A stretch of DNA of 64,000 nt from Brevundimonas sp. (GTDB lineage Bacteria > Pseudomonadota > Alphaproteobacteria > Caulobacterales > Caulobacteraceae): NCBI RefSeq assembly GCF_030682035.1, contig NZ_JAUXQZ010000016.1, positions 1 through 64,000 of the forward strand, read 5' to 3'. Below the pieces are notes generated by a model that saw only the letters and a list, made by a program, of their open reading frames with translations, had not been told where the DNA came from and did no database searches. Of the stretch, positions 8,440-17,771 are shown one piece after another; position 1 is the stretch's first letter; every line of letters starts with the position of its first letter. Made by a program: the position numbers and the translations under genes.

Positions 8440-8601
8440 GGAAGCGCTGAACAAGCCCGCTGCGGCGCGCGATCATCCGGGTTCGGGCGGTCTGCTGCGT
8501 TGAATTTCTTGCCAATAGGTGGCTATTGGCTGCGAAATCCGCCTTGCATCCCATCCCGATCCGGCTGCCGCACATCCGCAGGGACCTGTCCAGCGCTTCC
8601 C
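8439..8601. mobile_element. 163-bp MITE-like element with long terminal inverted repeats
   Basis: The left end GGGAAGCGCTGAACAAGCCC and the right end, read on the minus strand as GGGAAGCGCTGGACAGGTCC, form an imperfect inverted repeat continuing for about 26 bases (both go on to a CTGCGG). The middle is a second inverted pair, GCCAATAG-GTGG-CTATTGGC at 8511-8530, flanked by TTTC/GAAA. The whole piece can fold into one long hairpin. It encodes nothing. The left end overlaps the stop codon of the luxR-like gene. No target duplication is evident. Confidence 0.65.
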
Positions 8602-8728
8602 GGCGCCTTGGGTATCCAGTGTTTCCCTGTGGCTTGAATATTGCGTATGCACTATGGTTACATTACGCAAACAGCCCGGGAGATCCCGGCCCGGCTGTTC
8701 CAACCCTTGTTTCTAAGGAAAATTCGTC

Positions 8729-10312
8729 ATGAAACGTCGCTCTCTTGTAGCCCTGGCCACTTCCGCCGCGCTGGTGTCCTCATTGATGCTGCCTGCCGCG
8801 GCACAGGCCCAGGCCAAAACCCTGAAAGTGGTGCCGCACTCCAATATCACCATCCTGGATCCGGTCTGGACCACGGCCTTCGTGACGCGCAACCACGGCT
8901 ACATGATTTACGACACCCTGTTCGGCACCGACCTGGAAGGCAAGGTCAAGCCGCAGATGGTGGACACCTATTCGGCGTCGAAGGACAACAAGGTCTGGAC
9001 CTTCACCCTGCGTGACGGGCTGGAATTCCATGATGGCAAACCGGTCACCAGCGAGGACGTGGTGGCCTCGCTCAAGCGCTGGGCCAGCCGCGACAGTTTC
9101 GGCGGCGTCATGGCCAAGAGCCTGGCGAGTTATGAAACGCCGAATGCGAAAACCTTCATCATCAAGTTCAACCAGCCGTTTGGCGTGATGCTGGAGGCGC
9201 TCGGCAAACCGTCGTCGAACGTGCCTTTCATCATGCCGGCGCGCATCGCCGCCACCCCGGGCAGCGAGCAGATCAAGGAGAACATCGGCTCGGGTCCGTA
9301 CAAGTTTGTCACGGCGGAATACAAGCCCGGCGAGAAGCTGGTGTATGTCAAGAACGACAAGTACAAGCCGCGCAGTGAAGCGCCCAATGGCACCACCGGC
9401 GGCAAAAATGTGTACCTGGACCGCGTCGAGTGGATCATCATCCGTGATCCGCAGACCCAGTTCAATGCACTGATCGCCGGCGAGGTGGACATCGTCGAGC
9501 AACCGGCTTTCGAGCAGTACGCCTCGCTCAAGGCGGCCAAGGACATCCAGATCGTGGACGCCCAGCCGGCCGGCCTGCAGTACATCTTCCGCTTTAACCA
9601 CCTGCACGCGCCGTTTGACAACGTGAAGATCCGCCAGGCCGCCATGGTCGCCATGGGCCAGGAAGCCTTCCTGAAAACCCAGGTTGGTGCGCCCGGCATG
9701 TACAAGTTCTGCAAGAGCATCTTCCCCTGCGGCACGCCGTATGCCAGCGACAACGCCGGCATTTATACCGGCATGGCCAACCCGGCCAAGGCCAAGCAGA
9801 TGCTGGCCGAGGCCGGTTACAAGGGCGAGCCGGTGGTGCTGATGCGGCCCACCGACCTGGCCTCGATCGCCAAGCTGCCGCTGGTGGCCAAGCAGCAGCT
9901 CGAGGCCGCCGGCTTCAAGGTCGACATGCAGCAGTCGGACTGGTCCACGCTGCTGGCCCGCCGCGCCAAGAAGGATGCACCGGACAAGGGCGGCTGGAAT
10001 GCCTTCATGACGGCCTGGACCGCTGGCGACATCCAGAACCCGCTGACCATGGCCATGCTCAATGCCACCGGCGACAAGGGCTGGTTCGGCTGGCAGGACG
10101 ACAAGGTCATCGAGGACCTCAAGGTCAAGTTCGCGCAGGCCGGCACCGAGGCCGAGAAGAAGAAACTCGCCGAGCAACTGCAGTTGCGCGCGATTGAAAC
10201 CGCCTCGCACGTGCACCTGGGCCAGTACAATAACCCGGCGGCGCTGCGCAGCAACATCTCCGGCCTGGTGCCCGGCGGCGCGCAGGTGTACTGGAACATC
10301 AAGAAAAACTAA
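8729..10312 (+). CDS. dipeptide/oligopeptide ABC transporter substrate-binding protein (SBP family 5)
   Basis: 527-residue periplasmic receptor. The signal peptide (MKRRSLVALATS through AAAQAQA, about 28 residues) is followed by KTLKVVPHSNITILDPVWTT, and later LEFHDGKPVTSEDVV, the hallmark of family 5 binding proteins (DppA, OppA, nickel or glutathione receptors). AAGGAA precedes the ATG. It heads an operon with two permeases, a double ATPase, an M81 peptidase and an amidase, so the cargo is probably a peptide or amide. The gap to the first permease is 141 bases and holds a hairpin-forming repeat that could lower downstream expression relative to this abundant component. Confidence 0.9.
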   Translation: MKRRSLVALATSAALVSSLMLPAAAQAQAKTLKVVPHSNITILDPVWTTAFVTRNHGYMIYDTLFGTDLEGKVKPQMVDTYSASKDNKVWTFTLRDGLEFHDGKPVTSEDVVASLKRWASRDSFGGVMAKSLASYETPNAKTFIIKFNQPFGVMLEALGKPSSNVPFIMPARIAATPGSEQIKENIGSGPYKFVTAEYKPGEKLVYVKNDKYKPRSEAPNGTTGGKNVYLDRVEWIIIRDPQTQFNALIAGEVDIVEQPAFEQYASLKAAKDIQIVDAQPAGLQYIFRFNHLHAPFDNVKIRQAAMVAMGQEAFLKTQVGAPGMYKFCKSIFPCGTPYASDNAGIYTGMANPAKAKQMLAEAGYKGEPVVLMRPTDLASIAKLPLVAKQQLEAAGFKVDMQQSDWSTLLARRAKKDAPDKGGWNAFMTAWTAGDIQNPLTMAMLNATGDKGWFGWQDDKVIEDLKVKFAQAGTEAEKKKLAEQLQLRAIETASHVHLGQYNNPAALRSNISGLVPGGAQVYWNIKKN

Positions 10313-10330
10313 GCCCGTGGTTTGGTTGAA

Positions 10331-10432
10331 TTGTCATTGCGGGCTTGACCCGCAGTCCAGGCTTGCGCGTCATGGATGCCGGATCAGGGCCTGCCCCGGC
10401 CTTGATCCGGGCTCCGGCATGACAATCCAGGT
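10331..10432. repeat. REP-like palindromic unit
   Basis: Begins GTCATTGCGGGCTTGACCCG, in which GCGGG and CCCGC pair. It continues with GCCGGATCAGGGCCTGCCCC and its partner CCTTGATCCGGGCTCCGGC. A sequence of the same kind (TGTCATCCCGGACTTGATCC) opens the CR2 elements in this window. It lies between the binding-protein and permease genes. Confidence 0.65.
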
Positions 10433-10453
10433 GCTGTCCAGCGACAAGTCCGC

Positions 10454-11407
10454 ATGCTGAGATTCCTGCTGCAACGCCTGCTGGCGACCATTCCGGTGCT
10501 GCTGGTGGTGGCCATCGTCGTGTTCCTGATCCTGCGGCTCACGCCGGGTGACCCGGCGGCCGTGATCGCCGGCAACAACTCGACCAACGAGGACATCGAA
10601 AAAATCCGGGAGACCCTGGGCCTGAGCAAGCCGCTGCTGGTCCAGTTCTGGATCTGGATCAGCGGTGTGGTGCAGGGCGACCTCGGTTATTCCTTTTACC
10701 TGAACCGGCCTGTCACCGAACTGATCGTGCAGCGGCTGGAGCCGACCTTGAGCCTCGCAGCCGGCACCCTGGTGCTGGCGGTGCTGGTGGCCGTGCCGCT
10801 GGGCACCATCGCCGCCTGGCGCATGGGGGGCTGGCTGGACCGTGTGTTGTCTGGGTTTTCGGTGGCCGGGTTTTCGATTCCGGTGTTTGTCACCGGCTAC
10901 CTGCTGATCTACGTGTTTGCCGTGCAGCTCGACTGGTTTCCGGTGCAGGGTTACCGGCGCCTGTTCGGCAGCGATGGCAACGGCATCTGGGCCTGGGCGC
11001 GCCAGCTGGTGCTGCCCTGGGTCACGCTGGCCATGATTTACGTGGCGCTGATCGCGCGCGTGACGCGCGCCAGCGTGTCCGAGGCGCTCACCGAGGACTA
11101 CATCCGCACCGCGCGCGCCAAGGGCCTGGCCGAATCCGCGGTGCTGATGCGCCATGCGCTGGCCAACGCGGCGGTCCCCATCGTCACGGTGATCGGCATC
11201 GGTGTGGCTTTGCTGATCGGCGGCGTGGTGGTGACCGAGACGGTGTATTCGATTCCCGGCCTCGGTTCGCTGACGGTCGATGCGGTGCTGAACCGTGACT
11301 TTCCGGTGATCCAGGGTCTGGTGCTGTTTTTCAGCCTGCTGTATGTGGGCGTCAACCTGCTGGTGGATGTGAGTTACCTGTTTCTCGACCCGAGGATCCG
11401 TTACTGA
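10454..11407 (+). CDS. dipeptide ABC transporter permease (DppB type)
   Basis: 317-residue inner-membrane permease. It starts MLRFLLQRLLATIPVLLVV, the usual first helix of DppB/GsiC proteins, and carries LTPGDPAAVIAG in the periplasmic loop. The cytoplasmic EAA loop reads EALTEDYIRTARAKGLAE, which docks the ATPase. Length and order match the family. Its TGA overlaps the ATG of the next permease (ATGA-type coupling at 11405-11409), so the two subunits are translationally coupled. Confidence 0.9.
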   Translation: MLRFLLQRLLATIPVLLVVAIVVFLILRLTPGDPAAVIAGNNSTNEDIEKIRETLGLSKPLLVQFWIWISGVVQGDLGYSFYLNRPVTELIVQRLEPTLSLAAGTLVLAVLVAVPLGTIAAWRMGGWLDRVLSGFSVAGFSIPVFVTGYLLIYVFAVQLDWFPVQGYRRLFGSDGNGIWAWARQLVLPWVTLAMIYVALIARVTRASVSEALTEDYIRTARAKGLAESAVLMRHALANAAVPIVTVIGIGVALLIGGVVVTETVYSIPGLGSLTVDAVLNRDFPVIQGLVLFFSLLYVGVNLLVDVSYLFLDPRIRY

Positions 11408-12294
11408 TGGGGGCCGGCCGACTTCTCTGGCGCAGGCTTTGGGCCAACACCGCGTTCCGTTTCGGTGCGGGCGTGATCGGCGTGTTGCTGCTGCTGGCCG
11501 CACTGGCCCCGGTGTTGGGCACGGTGGACCCGGCGGCCATGGACTCGGCCCACATCAATACCGCGGCCGGTGCGCGCGGCGAGTTTGCGCAGCTTGATGG
11601 CACGGCGGTCCAACACACGTTCTGGATGGGCGCCGACAACTTCGGGCGCGACATCTACAGCCGCGTGTTGTATGGCACGCGCACCTCGCTGCTGGTGGCG
11701 GCTTTCACCGCCGTGGTGGCGATAGGCGCCGGCGCCTTGCTGGGCATGCTGGCGGGGTACTTCCGCATCGTCGACGCGGTGCTGATGCGTTTCATGGACG
11801 GGCTGATGGCCATCCCGGCCATCCTGCTGGCGATTGCGCTGGTGGCCGCGCTGGGCGCGCAACTGTGGACGGTGGTGGTGGCCATCGCGATCCCGGAAAT
11901 CCCGCGCGTCACCCGTCTGGTGCGCTCCATGGTGCTGACGCTGCGCGAGGAACCCTTCGTGGAGGCCGCGCGCGCGCTGGCGACCCCCACCCCGGTGATC
12001 CTGTGGCGGCACATCCTGCCCAACGCCATGGCGCCGCTGATTGTGCAGGGCACTTTTGTCGCCGCATCGGCGGTGCTGACCGAGGCCATCCTGAGTTTTC
12101 TGGGCCTCGGGCTGCCGGCCGACATCCCGACCTGGGGCAACATCATGGCCGAGGGCCGCGTGCAGTTCACCCAGTACCCGGGCAATGTGTTGTTCCCGGC
12201 GCTGTTCCTGGTGCCCACGGTGCTGGCCATCAACCTGCTGGGCGACGGCTTGCGCGACGTGCTCGATCCGAAGTTTTCAAAGCGCAGCCCATGA
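11407..12294 (+). CDS. dipeptide ABC transporter permease (DppC type)
   Basis: 295-residue partner permease. Landmarks are HTFWMGADNFGRDIYSRVLY, typical of DppC/OppC, then GTRTSLLVAAFTAVVA and the EAA loop segment FVEAARALATPTPVILWRHI. About five to six hydrophobic helices are visible. The start overlaps the preceding stop and the stop overlaps the start of the ATPase (ATGA at 12291-12294), so synthesis of all membrane and motor subunits is coupled. Confidence 0.9.
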   Translation: MGAGRLLWRRLWANTAFRFGAGVIGVLLLLAALAPVLGTVDPAAMDSAHINTAAGARGEFAQLDGTAVQHTFWMGADNFGRDIYSRVLYGTRTSLLVAAFTAVVAIGAGALLGMLAGYFRIVDAVLMRFMDGLMAIPAILLAIALVAALGAQLWTVVVAIAIPEIPRVTRLVRSMVLTLREEPFVEAARALATPTPVILWRHILPNAMAPLIVQGTFVAASAVLTEAILSFLGLGLPADIPTWGNIMAEGRVQFTQYPGNVLFPALFLVPTVLAINLLGDGLRDVLDPKFSKRSP

Positions 12295-13937
12295 ACACAG
12301 CGGCTGCTCCCATTCTGGTTATCGACAAGCTGCATGTGGCGCTGCCGTCCGGCAGTGACCGTGCCTTCGCGGTGGAGGACATCAGCCTGCGCATCCATGC
12401 CGGCCAGACCCTGTGTGTGGTCGGTGAATCCGGTTCCGGAAAATCGGTCATGGCCACCGCGGTGATGGGTTTGCTGGCGCGCGAACTCAAGCCCGGACCG
12501 GGCCGCATCGTGCTGCAGGGTGAATCCCTGCTCGATGCCAGCACGCAGCGCCTGCGCGCCCTGCGCGGCCAGGCCATGGGCATGGTGTTCCAGGAGCCGA
12601 TGACGGCGCTGAACCCGGTGATGAGTTGCGGCGAGCAGATCGACGAGTTGCTCCGCCAGCACACCGACTGGGGCGCGAAGCGGCGCAGCGAAGCGGTGCT
12701 GAACATCCTGCAGCGCGTCAAGCTGCCCGAGCCCGAACGCATGATGCGCAGCTTCCCGCACCAGCTCTCGGGCGGCCAGCGCCAGCGCATCGTGATTGCG
12801 ATGGCGGTGATTCTGCAGCCGGCCCTGCTGATCTGCGACGAGCCGACCACGGCGCTGGATGTCACCACACAAAAGGAAATCCTCAAGCTGATCGAGGAGC
12901 TGCAGGCCGACCTGTCGGGCGGCCACCGCTGCGCCGTCTTGTTCATCACGCACGACATGGGGGTGGTGGCCGACATCGCCGACGAGGTGCTGGTGATGAA
13001 CCAGGGCCGGGCCGTCGAGTACGGCACGCGGGACGAGGTGCTGCGCAACCCCCAGGCCGACTACACCAAGATGCTGCTCGCCGCGGTGCCCGGCATGACG
13101 CCGCCGCCGGCGCGGCCGGCGCCGCAGGGCCAGCCGCTGCTGAGCTGCCAGGATGTCAGCAAGACCTATGTCGCGCGCGACTGGCTGGGCCGCCAGCGCC
13201 TGACCCACGCCTTGCAATCCGCGTCGGTGGCGGTGTCGGCCGGCGAAACCGTCGGCGTGGTCGGCGAGTCCGGTTCCGGCAAATCGACGCTGGCACGCTG
13301 CCTGATCCGCCTGATTGACCCGAGCGCCGGCCAGGTGTTGTGGCGCCCGCCCGGCCAGGAGGCCGACGGCGCGCTGATCGATGTCGCCGGTTTCAGCGAA
13401 GGCAAGCTCCGGCCGCTGCGCAGCCAGGTGCAGGTGGTGTTTCAGGACCCGAACCGGTCGCTGAATCCGCGCCGCAAAGTCGGCGATTCCATCATCGAAG
13501 GCGCTATTAATTTCGGAGCTACTCACGCTGAAGCGACGGCGCTTGCAGCTCATTTGATGGACAAGGTCCGGTTGCCGGCCGAAGGCCTGCAGCGTTACCC
13601 CAGCCAGTTCTCGGGCGGCCAGCGCCAGCGCATCGCGATCGCCCGGGCGCTGGCCTGCCGGCCGCGCGTGCTGGTGGCCGACGAGGCGGTCAGCGCGCTC
13701 GACGTCAGCGTGCAGGCGCAGATCCTCGCGCTGCTGCGCGAGATCCAGGCCGAGCTGGGCCTGGGCCTGCTGTTCATCACCCATGACCTGCGTGTGGCCG
13801 CCCAGTTGTGCGACCGGGTCATCGTGATGCACCAGGGAAAAATTGTCGAAGAAGGGCCGACCGCCCGGCTGTATGCCCACCCCCAACATGACTACACGCG
13901 CCGGCTGCTGGCCGCCGCACCCGGAGCTGCTTTTTGA
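12291..13937 (+). CDS. dipeptide ABC transporter ATP-binding protein, two fused ATPase domains (DppDF/GsiA-like)
   Basis: 548-residue tandem ATPase. Domain 1 has Walker A GESGSGKS (45-52), signature LSGGQRQRI and Walker B LLICDEPTTALDV. Domain 2 has GESGSGKST, FSGGQRQRI and VLVADEAVSALDV. The oligopeptide-type C-terminal extension is visible as EEGPTARLYAHPQHDYTRRL. It powers the permeases just upstream. Fusion of the D and F subunits is common in Burkholderiales. A 59-base AT-richer stretch (13502-13560), encoding the variable linker before the second signature, resembles the CR1 repeat. The TGA overlaps the TTG start of the next gene. Confidence 0.9.
   Translation: MNTAAAPILVIDKLHVALPSGSDRAFAVEDISLRIHAGQTLCVVGESGSGKSVMATAVMGLLARELKPGPGRIVLQGESLLDASTQRLRALRGQAMGMVFQEPMTALNPVMSCGEQIDELLRQHTDWGAKRRSEAVLNILQRVKLPEPERMMRSFPHQLSGGQRQRIVIAMAVILQPALLICDEPTTALDVTTQKEILKLIEELQADLSGGHRCAVLFITHDMGVVADIADEVLVMNQGRAVEYGTRDEVLRNPQADYTKMLLAAVPGMTPPPARPAPQGQPLLSCQDVSKTYVARDWLGRQRLTHALQSASVAVSAGETVGVVGESGSGKSTLARCLIRLIDPSAGQVLWRPPGQEADGALIDVAGFSEGKLRPLRSQVQVVFQDPNRSLNPRRKVGDSIIEGAINFGATHAEATALAAHLMDKVRLPAEGLQRYPSQFSGGQRQRIAIARALACRPRVLVADEAVSALDVSVQAQILALLREIQAELGLGLLFITHDLRVAAQLCDRVIVMHQGKIVEEGPTARLYAHPQHDYTRRLLAAAPGAAF
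13502..13560 (+). repeat. possible CR1-derived segment inside an ABC ATPase gene
   Basis: Starts GCGCTATTAATTTCGGAGCT, continues ACTCACGCT, and ends in CAGCTCATTTGATGG. Aligned without gaps at its left end to CR1 at 39697 (GCGCTCTGATTTTGATAGCT) it matches about 14 of 20 bases, and ACTCACGCT matches the copy at 55454. The codons here (ATT, AAT, GCT, ACT) are unlike the rest of the gene. The encoded linker is present in homologues, so this may be convergence rather than insertion. Confidence 0.35.
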
Positions 13938-15433
13938 AAATCCTTGTCGCCGGTTACCAGCACGAAACCAATACCTTTGCGCCCCTGAAAGCCGACTGGG
14001 CCGCCTTCACCCGCGGCGATGTGTTTCCGGCCTTCATGCAGGGCCAGGCCATGCTGGACCAGCTCGCCGGCGTGAACCTGCCGGCCGGCGGTTTTATTGC
14101 CGCGGCCCAGGCGCGCGGCTGGCAGGTGCTGCCGGGCAGCTGGTGCGGCGCTTCGCCGTCGTCGTATGTGACACAGGAGGCTTTTGAACGCATCAGCAGC
14201 GCGGTGCTGGCCGATGTGGCCCAAGGCGGCTTCGACGCCGTTTACCTGGACCTGCACGGCGCCGGCGTGGCGGACCACCTGGCCGATACCGAGGGCGAAC
14301 TGATCACCCGCATCCGCGCCCTGGTGGGTCCGGACCTGCCGATCGTGGCCAGCCTGGACCTGCACGCCAATGTGACCGAAGCCATGCTGGCGCAGGCCGA
14401 CGCGCTGGTCGCCTACCGCACCTACCCGCACATCGACATGGCGTCCACCGGTGAGCTGGCGGCCGAACTGCTGGCGCGCCGCGTGGCACTGGGGCGCAAG
14501 GAGGCGCTGGCCTTCCGGCGCCTGCCTTTCCTGATTCCGCTGAACGCCCAAAGCACCTGGATGGCGCCCGCGCAGGGGCTTTACGAAGCACTCGCGGCCG
14601 CCGATGCGCAGTTTGGCGTGCACCTGAGTTTTTGCATGGGCTTTCCGGCCTCGGACTTCGACGAATGCGGTCCGATGGTCTGGGCGCACGGCGCGCGCGC
14701 AGAGCAAGCGCTGGCGCATTTGTATGCGCGCGTGGCCGAACCCACGCAATGGACGCTGGATTTTCTGCCGGCGCAGGACGCGGTCGCGCACGTGCTGGCG
14801 CGCGCAGCAGGAATGAGCACACCGCTGGTCATCGCCGACACCCAGGACAACCCCGGCGCCGGCGGCAGCAGCAACACCACCGGCCTGTTGCATGCGCTGC
14901 TCGCGCAGGGCGCGGGCCGGCAGTTCCCGGGCCAGGTGGCGCTGGGGCTGATGTTTGATCCATCCGCCGCGCAGGCCGCGTTGGCTGCCGGTGTGGGCGC
15001 CAGCGTCTCCCTCAGCCTCGGCCAGGCGGTGGCTACCTTCACCGGCCAGCACAGCGACCCGCCGGTGCAGGGCCGGTTCAAGGTGCGTGCTGTGAGTGAT
15101 GGCGCGGTGACGCTCAAGGGCCCGATGATGACCGGCATGGCCGCGACGCTCGGGCCCTGCGCCTGCCTGGAGATCGACGGTGTGCTGGTGGCCGTGGCCA
15201 GCGGGCAGATGCAGATGCTGGACCGCGAACTGTTCCGCATGGTCGGGATCGAGCCGGAAGCCATGAAAATCATCGTGGTCAAAAGCTCCAACCACTTCCG
15301 CGCGGACTTCACGCCGCTGGTGGCCGATGCCAGAACCGACATCCTCGTGGCCAAGGCCGCAGGACCGATGGCGGCCGACCCGGCCGACCTGCCATGGAAA
15401 AACCTGCCGGACGCCATGCGCCGCCGGCCCTGA
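13934..15433 (+). CDS. M81 family metallopeptidase (MlrC-like)
   Basis: 499 residues, full length for the MlrC/microcystinase C family of zinc metallopeptidases. Conserved pieces are AGYQHETNTFAP at the N terminus, the metal-binding-type motifs YLDLHGAG and SLDLHANV, TYPHIDM, and DTQDNPGAGGSSNTTG. It begins at TTG 13934, overlapping the TGA of the ATPase gene, and the family's usual MKILVAGYQHETNTF start supports that choice. MlrC cleaves small peptide-like products, but most members are of unknown substrate. Position directly behind a peptide transporter suggests that it processes the imported compound. Confidence 0.85.
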   Translation: MKILVAGYQHETNTFAPLKADWAAFTRGDVFPAFMQGQAMLDQLAGVNLPAGGFIAAAQARGWQVLPGSWCGASPSSYVTQEAFERISSAVLADVAQGGFDAVYLDLHGAGVADHLADTEGELITRIRALVGPDLPIVASLDLHANVTEAMLAQADALVAYRTYPHIDMASTGELAAELLARRVALGRKEALAFRRLPFLIPLNAQSTWMAPAQGLYEALAAADAQFGVHLSFCMGFPASDFDECGPMVWAHGARAEQALAHLYARVAEPTQWTLDFLPAQDAVAHVLARAAGMSTPLVIADTQDNPGAGGSSNTTGLLHALLAQGAGRQFPGQVALGLMFDPSAAQAALAAGVGASVSLSLGQAVATFTGQHSDPPVQGRFKVRAVSDGAVTLKGPMMTGMAATLGPCACLEIDGVLVAVASGQMQMLDRELFRMVGIEPEAMKIIVVKSSNHFRADFTPLVADARTDILVAKAAGPMAADPADLPWKNLPDAMRRRP

Positions 15434-15448
15434 TTGCTGGAGTAGCCG

Positions 15449-16894
15449 ATGCCACGATCCGCCCCTCGCACCGACCTTGCCGATTGCACCGCCACCGAAC
15501 TGCTGCGGCTTTACCAGCGCGGTGAGGCCTCACCGGTGGAAGCCACCCGCGCCGTGCTGGACCGCATCCATGCGCTGAATCCGCAACTCAAGGCCTTCTG
15601 CCTGGTGGCCGAGGAGTCCGCCTTGCAGGCCGCCAGGGACAGCGAAGCCCGCTGGCAGAAATTTCTCAGGGGAGGGCCGCACTGCGGTGAACTCGACGGC
15701 GTGCCGGTCTCCATCAAGGACCTGATCCTGACGCGCGGCATGCCCACGCTGCGCGGCAGCCACACGGTGGAGGTCAAGCAGCCCTGGGACGTGGACGCGC
15801 CGGTCACGGCCCGCTTGCGCGAAGCTGGCGCGGTCATCCTCGGCAAAACCAGCACGCCGGAGTTCGGCTGCAAGGGCGAAACCAACTCACCGCGCACCGG
15901 CATCACGCGCAATCCTTGGGACATCGCCAAAACACCGGGTGGCTCCTCGGGTGGGGCGGCCGCCGCCGTCGCCTCCGGCATGGGGCCGCTGGCCGTGGGC
16001 ACCGACGGCGCCGGCTCGGTGCGCATCCCGGCGGCCTTCTGTGGCAACTTCGGCCTCAAGCCGAGTTTCGGCCGGGTGCCGGCCTATCCGCTGTCGCCCT
16101 TTGGTTCGGTCGCTCACCTGGGCCCGCACAGCCGCAGCGTGTCTGATGCGGCGCTGATGATGAACGTGCTCAAAAAGCCCGACGCGCGCGACTGGACCTC
16201 GCTGCCCCCGGACAACAGCGACTACCTGCAGGGTCTGGAGGACGGCATACGCGGCCTGCGCATCGCCTGGTCGCCCACCCTGGGTTATGCCAAAAACGTG
16301 AACCCTGAGGTGGCGCGTTCGGTGGCGCAGGCGGTGGCCCAGCTGTCGGAACTGGGCGCCCATGTCGAGCAGATCGACCCGGGCTTCGACGATCCGCTGG
16401 AAATCACCACCGGCCTGTGGTTTGCGGGTGCCTGGACCGTCTGGAATACACTGTCGCCGGCGCAGCAGGCACTGACCGACCCCGACTTCCGCGCCGAAGC
16501 CCTGCTCGGCGAAAAGTTCAGCCTGCTGGATATCCAGCGCCTGCACCTGCAACGCGGCGCGCTGGGTTCGCAGATGCGCCAGTTCATGCAGCGTTTCGAC
16601 CTGCTGGTCACGCCCAGCGTCGCGGTGCCGGCCTTCGAGGCGCGGCCGGCCGGCCACACACCGATGGACCCGGTCGCCATGCTGGGCTGGACGCCGTTTT
16701 CCTATCCTTTCAACCTGACCCAGCAGCCCGCCAGCACCGTGCCCTGCGGCCTGACCAGCGATGGCTTGCCGATCGGCCTGCAGTTTGTCGGCCCCATGTT
16801 TGGTGACGCGCTGGTGCTGCGCGCCTCGCGCGCGTACGAGGCGGTGCGTGGCGGCAATGTGGACTTCAGCCGGCCGGTCACGCTGCCCCGCTGA
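15449..16894 (+). CDS. amidase (amidase signature family)
   Basis: 481 residues. The Ser-cisSer-Lys triad is visible: K90 in VSIKDL, S166 in TPGGSSGG and S190 in GTDGAGSVRIPA, with the family spacing of 24 between the serines. It hydrolyses a carboxamide to acid and ammonia in the cytoplasm; the exact substrate is unknown. It starts 15 bases after the M81 gene and closes the transporter operon, so import, peptide cleavage and deamidation may act in series. A GatA role is unlikely because no gatB or gatC is adjacent. Confidence 0.88.
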   Translation: MPRSAPRTDLADCTATELLRLYQRGEASPVEATRAVLDRIHALNPQLKAFCLVAEESALQAARDSEARWQKFLRGGPHCGELDGVPVSIKDLILTRGMPTLRGSHTVEVKQPWDVDAPVTARLREAGAVILGKTSTPEFGCKGETNSPRTGITRNPWDIAKTPGGSSGGAAAAVASGMGPLAVGTDGAGSVRIPAAFCGNFGLKPSFGRVPAYPLSPFGSVAHLGPHSRSVSDAALMMNVLKKPDARDWTSLPPDNSDYLQGLEDGIRGLRIAWSPTLGYAKNVNPEVARSVAQAVAQLSELGAHVEQIDPGFDDPLEITTGLWFAGAWTVWNTLSPAQQALTDPDFRAEALLGEKFSLLDIQRLHLQRGALGSQMRQFMQRFDLLVTPSVAVPAFEARPAGHTPMDPVAMLGWTPFSYPFNLTQQPASTVPCGLTSDGLPIGLQFVGPMFGDALVLRASRAYEAVRGGNVDFSRPVTLPR

Positions 16895-16940
16895 TCGCCT
16901 CCCGCCGACAGGGATGGATAAGTGTTCATAATCCTGTCAC

Positions 16941-17714
16941 ATGACTTTTTTAGCACTTGACGTGGGCAACACCCGCCTGAAGTGGGCCCAGTACGAGGCC
17001 CCGGTTGCGGGAGCGCGGGTGCTGGCCCATGGCGCGGTGTTTCTCGAGAACATCGACAAACTCGCCGACGAGGAGTGGAACGAGCTGCCCGCGCCCACGC
17101 GCATCCTCGGCTGCATCGTGGCCGGCGACGCGGTCAAGCGCCGCGTGATCGAACAGATGGAGATCTGGGACGTCGCCCCGCGCTGGGTGATTCCGAGTGC
17201 CCAGGAAGCCGGCGTGACCAATGGTTATGACCACCCGGCGCGCCTGGGCGCGGACCGCTGGGTCGCGATGATAGGCGCGCGGCAGCGGCTGCTGGCGCGC
17301 GGGATCAAAAAGCCCTGCGTGGTGGTGATGGTGGGCACGGCGGTGACTGTCGAGGCCATCGACGCTAGCGGCAAGTTCCTGGGCGGCATCATCCTGCCGG
17401 GCCACGGCATCATGCTGCGCGCCCTCGAGTCCGGCACCGCCGGCCTGCATGTGCCGACCGGTGACGTGAAGGACTTCCCGACCAACACCAGCGACGCCCT
17501 GACCAGCGGCGGCACGTTTGCCATTGCCGGTGCGGTGCAGCGCATGGTCGAGAACACCACCCGCCACTGCGGCGAGGCGCCCGAATGCATCATGACCGGC
17601 GGCGCCGGCTGGAAGATGGGACCGAGCATGTCGGTTCGCTTCGAACTCGTGGAAGGGCTGATTTTTGATGGTTTGCTGGAGATTGCGTCGCGGCGGTTTC
17701 CGGTCGAGGTCTGA
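16941..17714 (+). CDS. coaX: type III pantothenate kinase
   Basis: 257 residues; first step of coenzyme A synthesis, phosphorylating pantothenate with ATP. It shows the ASKHA-fold phosphate motif [12 protein letters not shown] at the N terminus, the pantothenate and dimer segment [18 protein letters not shown], and the second phosphate motif [13 protein letters not shown], followed by GGIILPG. All are diagnostic of CoaX rather than CoaA. It is followed by a 7-bp hairpin (CCTCGAG/CTCGAGG, 17717-17738) that may help termination, and then the CR2 repeat block. The gap to the upstream amidase is only 46 bases, but its function looks independent. Confidence 0.93.
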   Translation: MTFLALDVGNTRLKWAQYEAPVAGARVLAHGAVFLENIDKLADEEWNELPAPTRILGCIVAGDAVKRRVIEQMEIWDVAPRWVIPSAQEAGVTNGYDHPARLGADRWVAMIGARQRLLARGIKKPCVVVMVGTAVTVEAIDASGKFLGGIILPGHGIMLRALESGTAGLHVPTGDVKDFPTNTSDALTSGGTFAIAGAVQRMVENTTRHCGEAPECIMTGGAGWKMGPSMSVRFELVEGLIFDGLLEIASRRFPVEV

Positions 17715-17771
17715 ACCTCGAGAGTTGATCCTCGAGGCCGGTTGGGGCCGGGTCGGATCTGTTTTGGGCTT

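Noticed and set aside
11655..13889. A 744-residue minus-strand frame over the ABC genes
   Set aside because: Antisense shadow of the permease and ATPase genes, whose motifs are intact on the plus strand.
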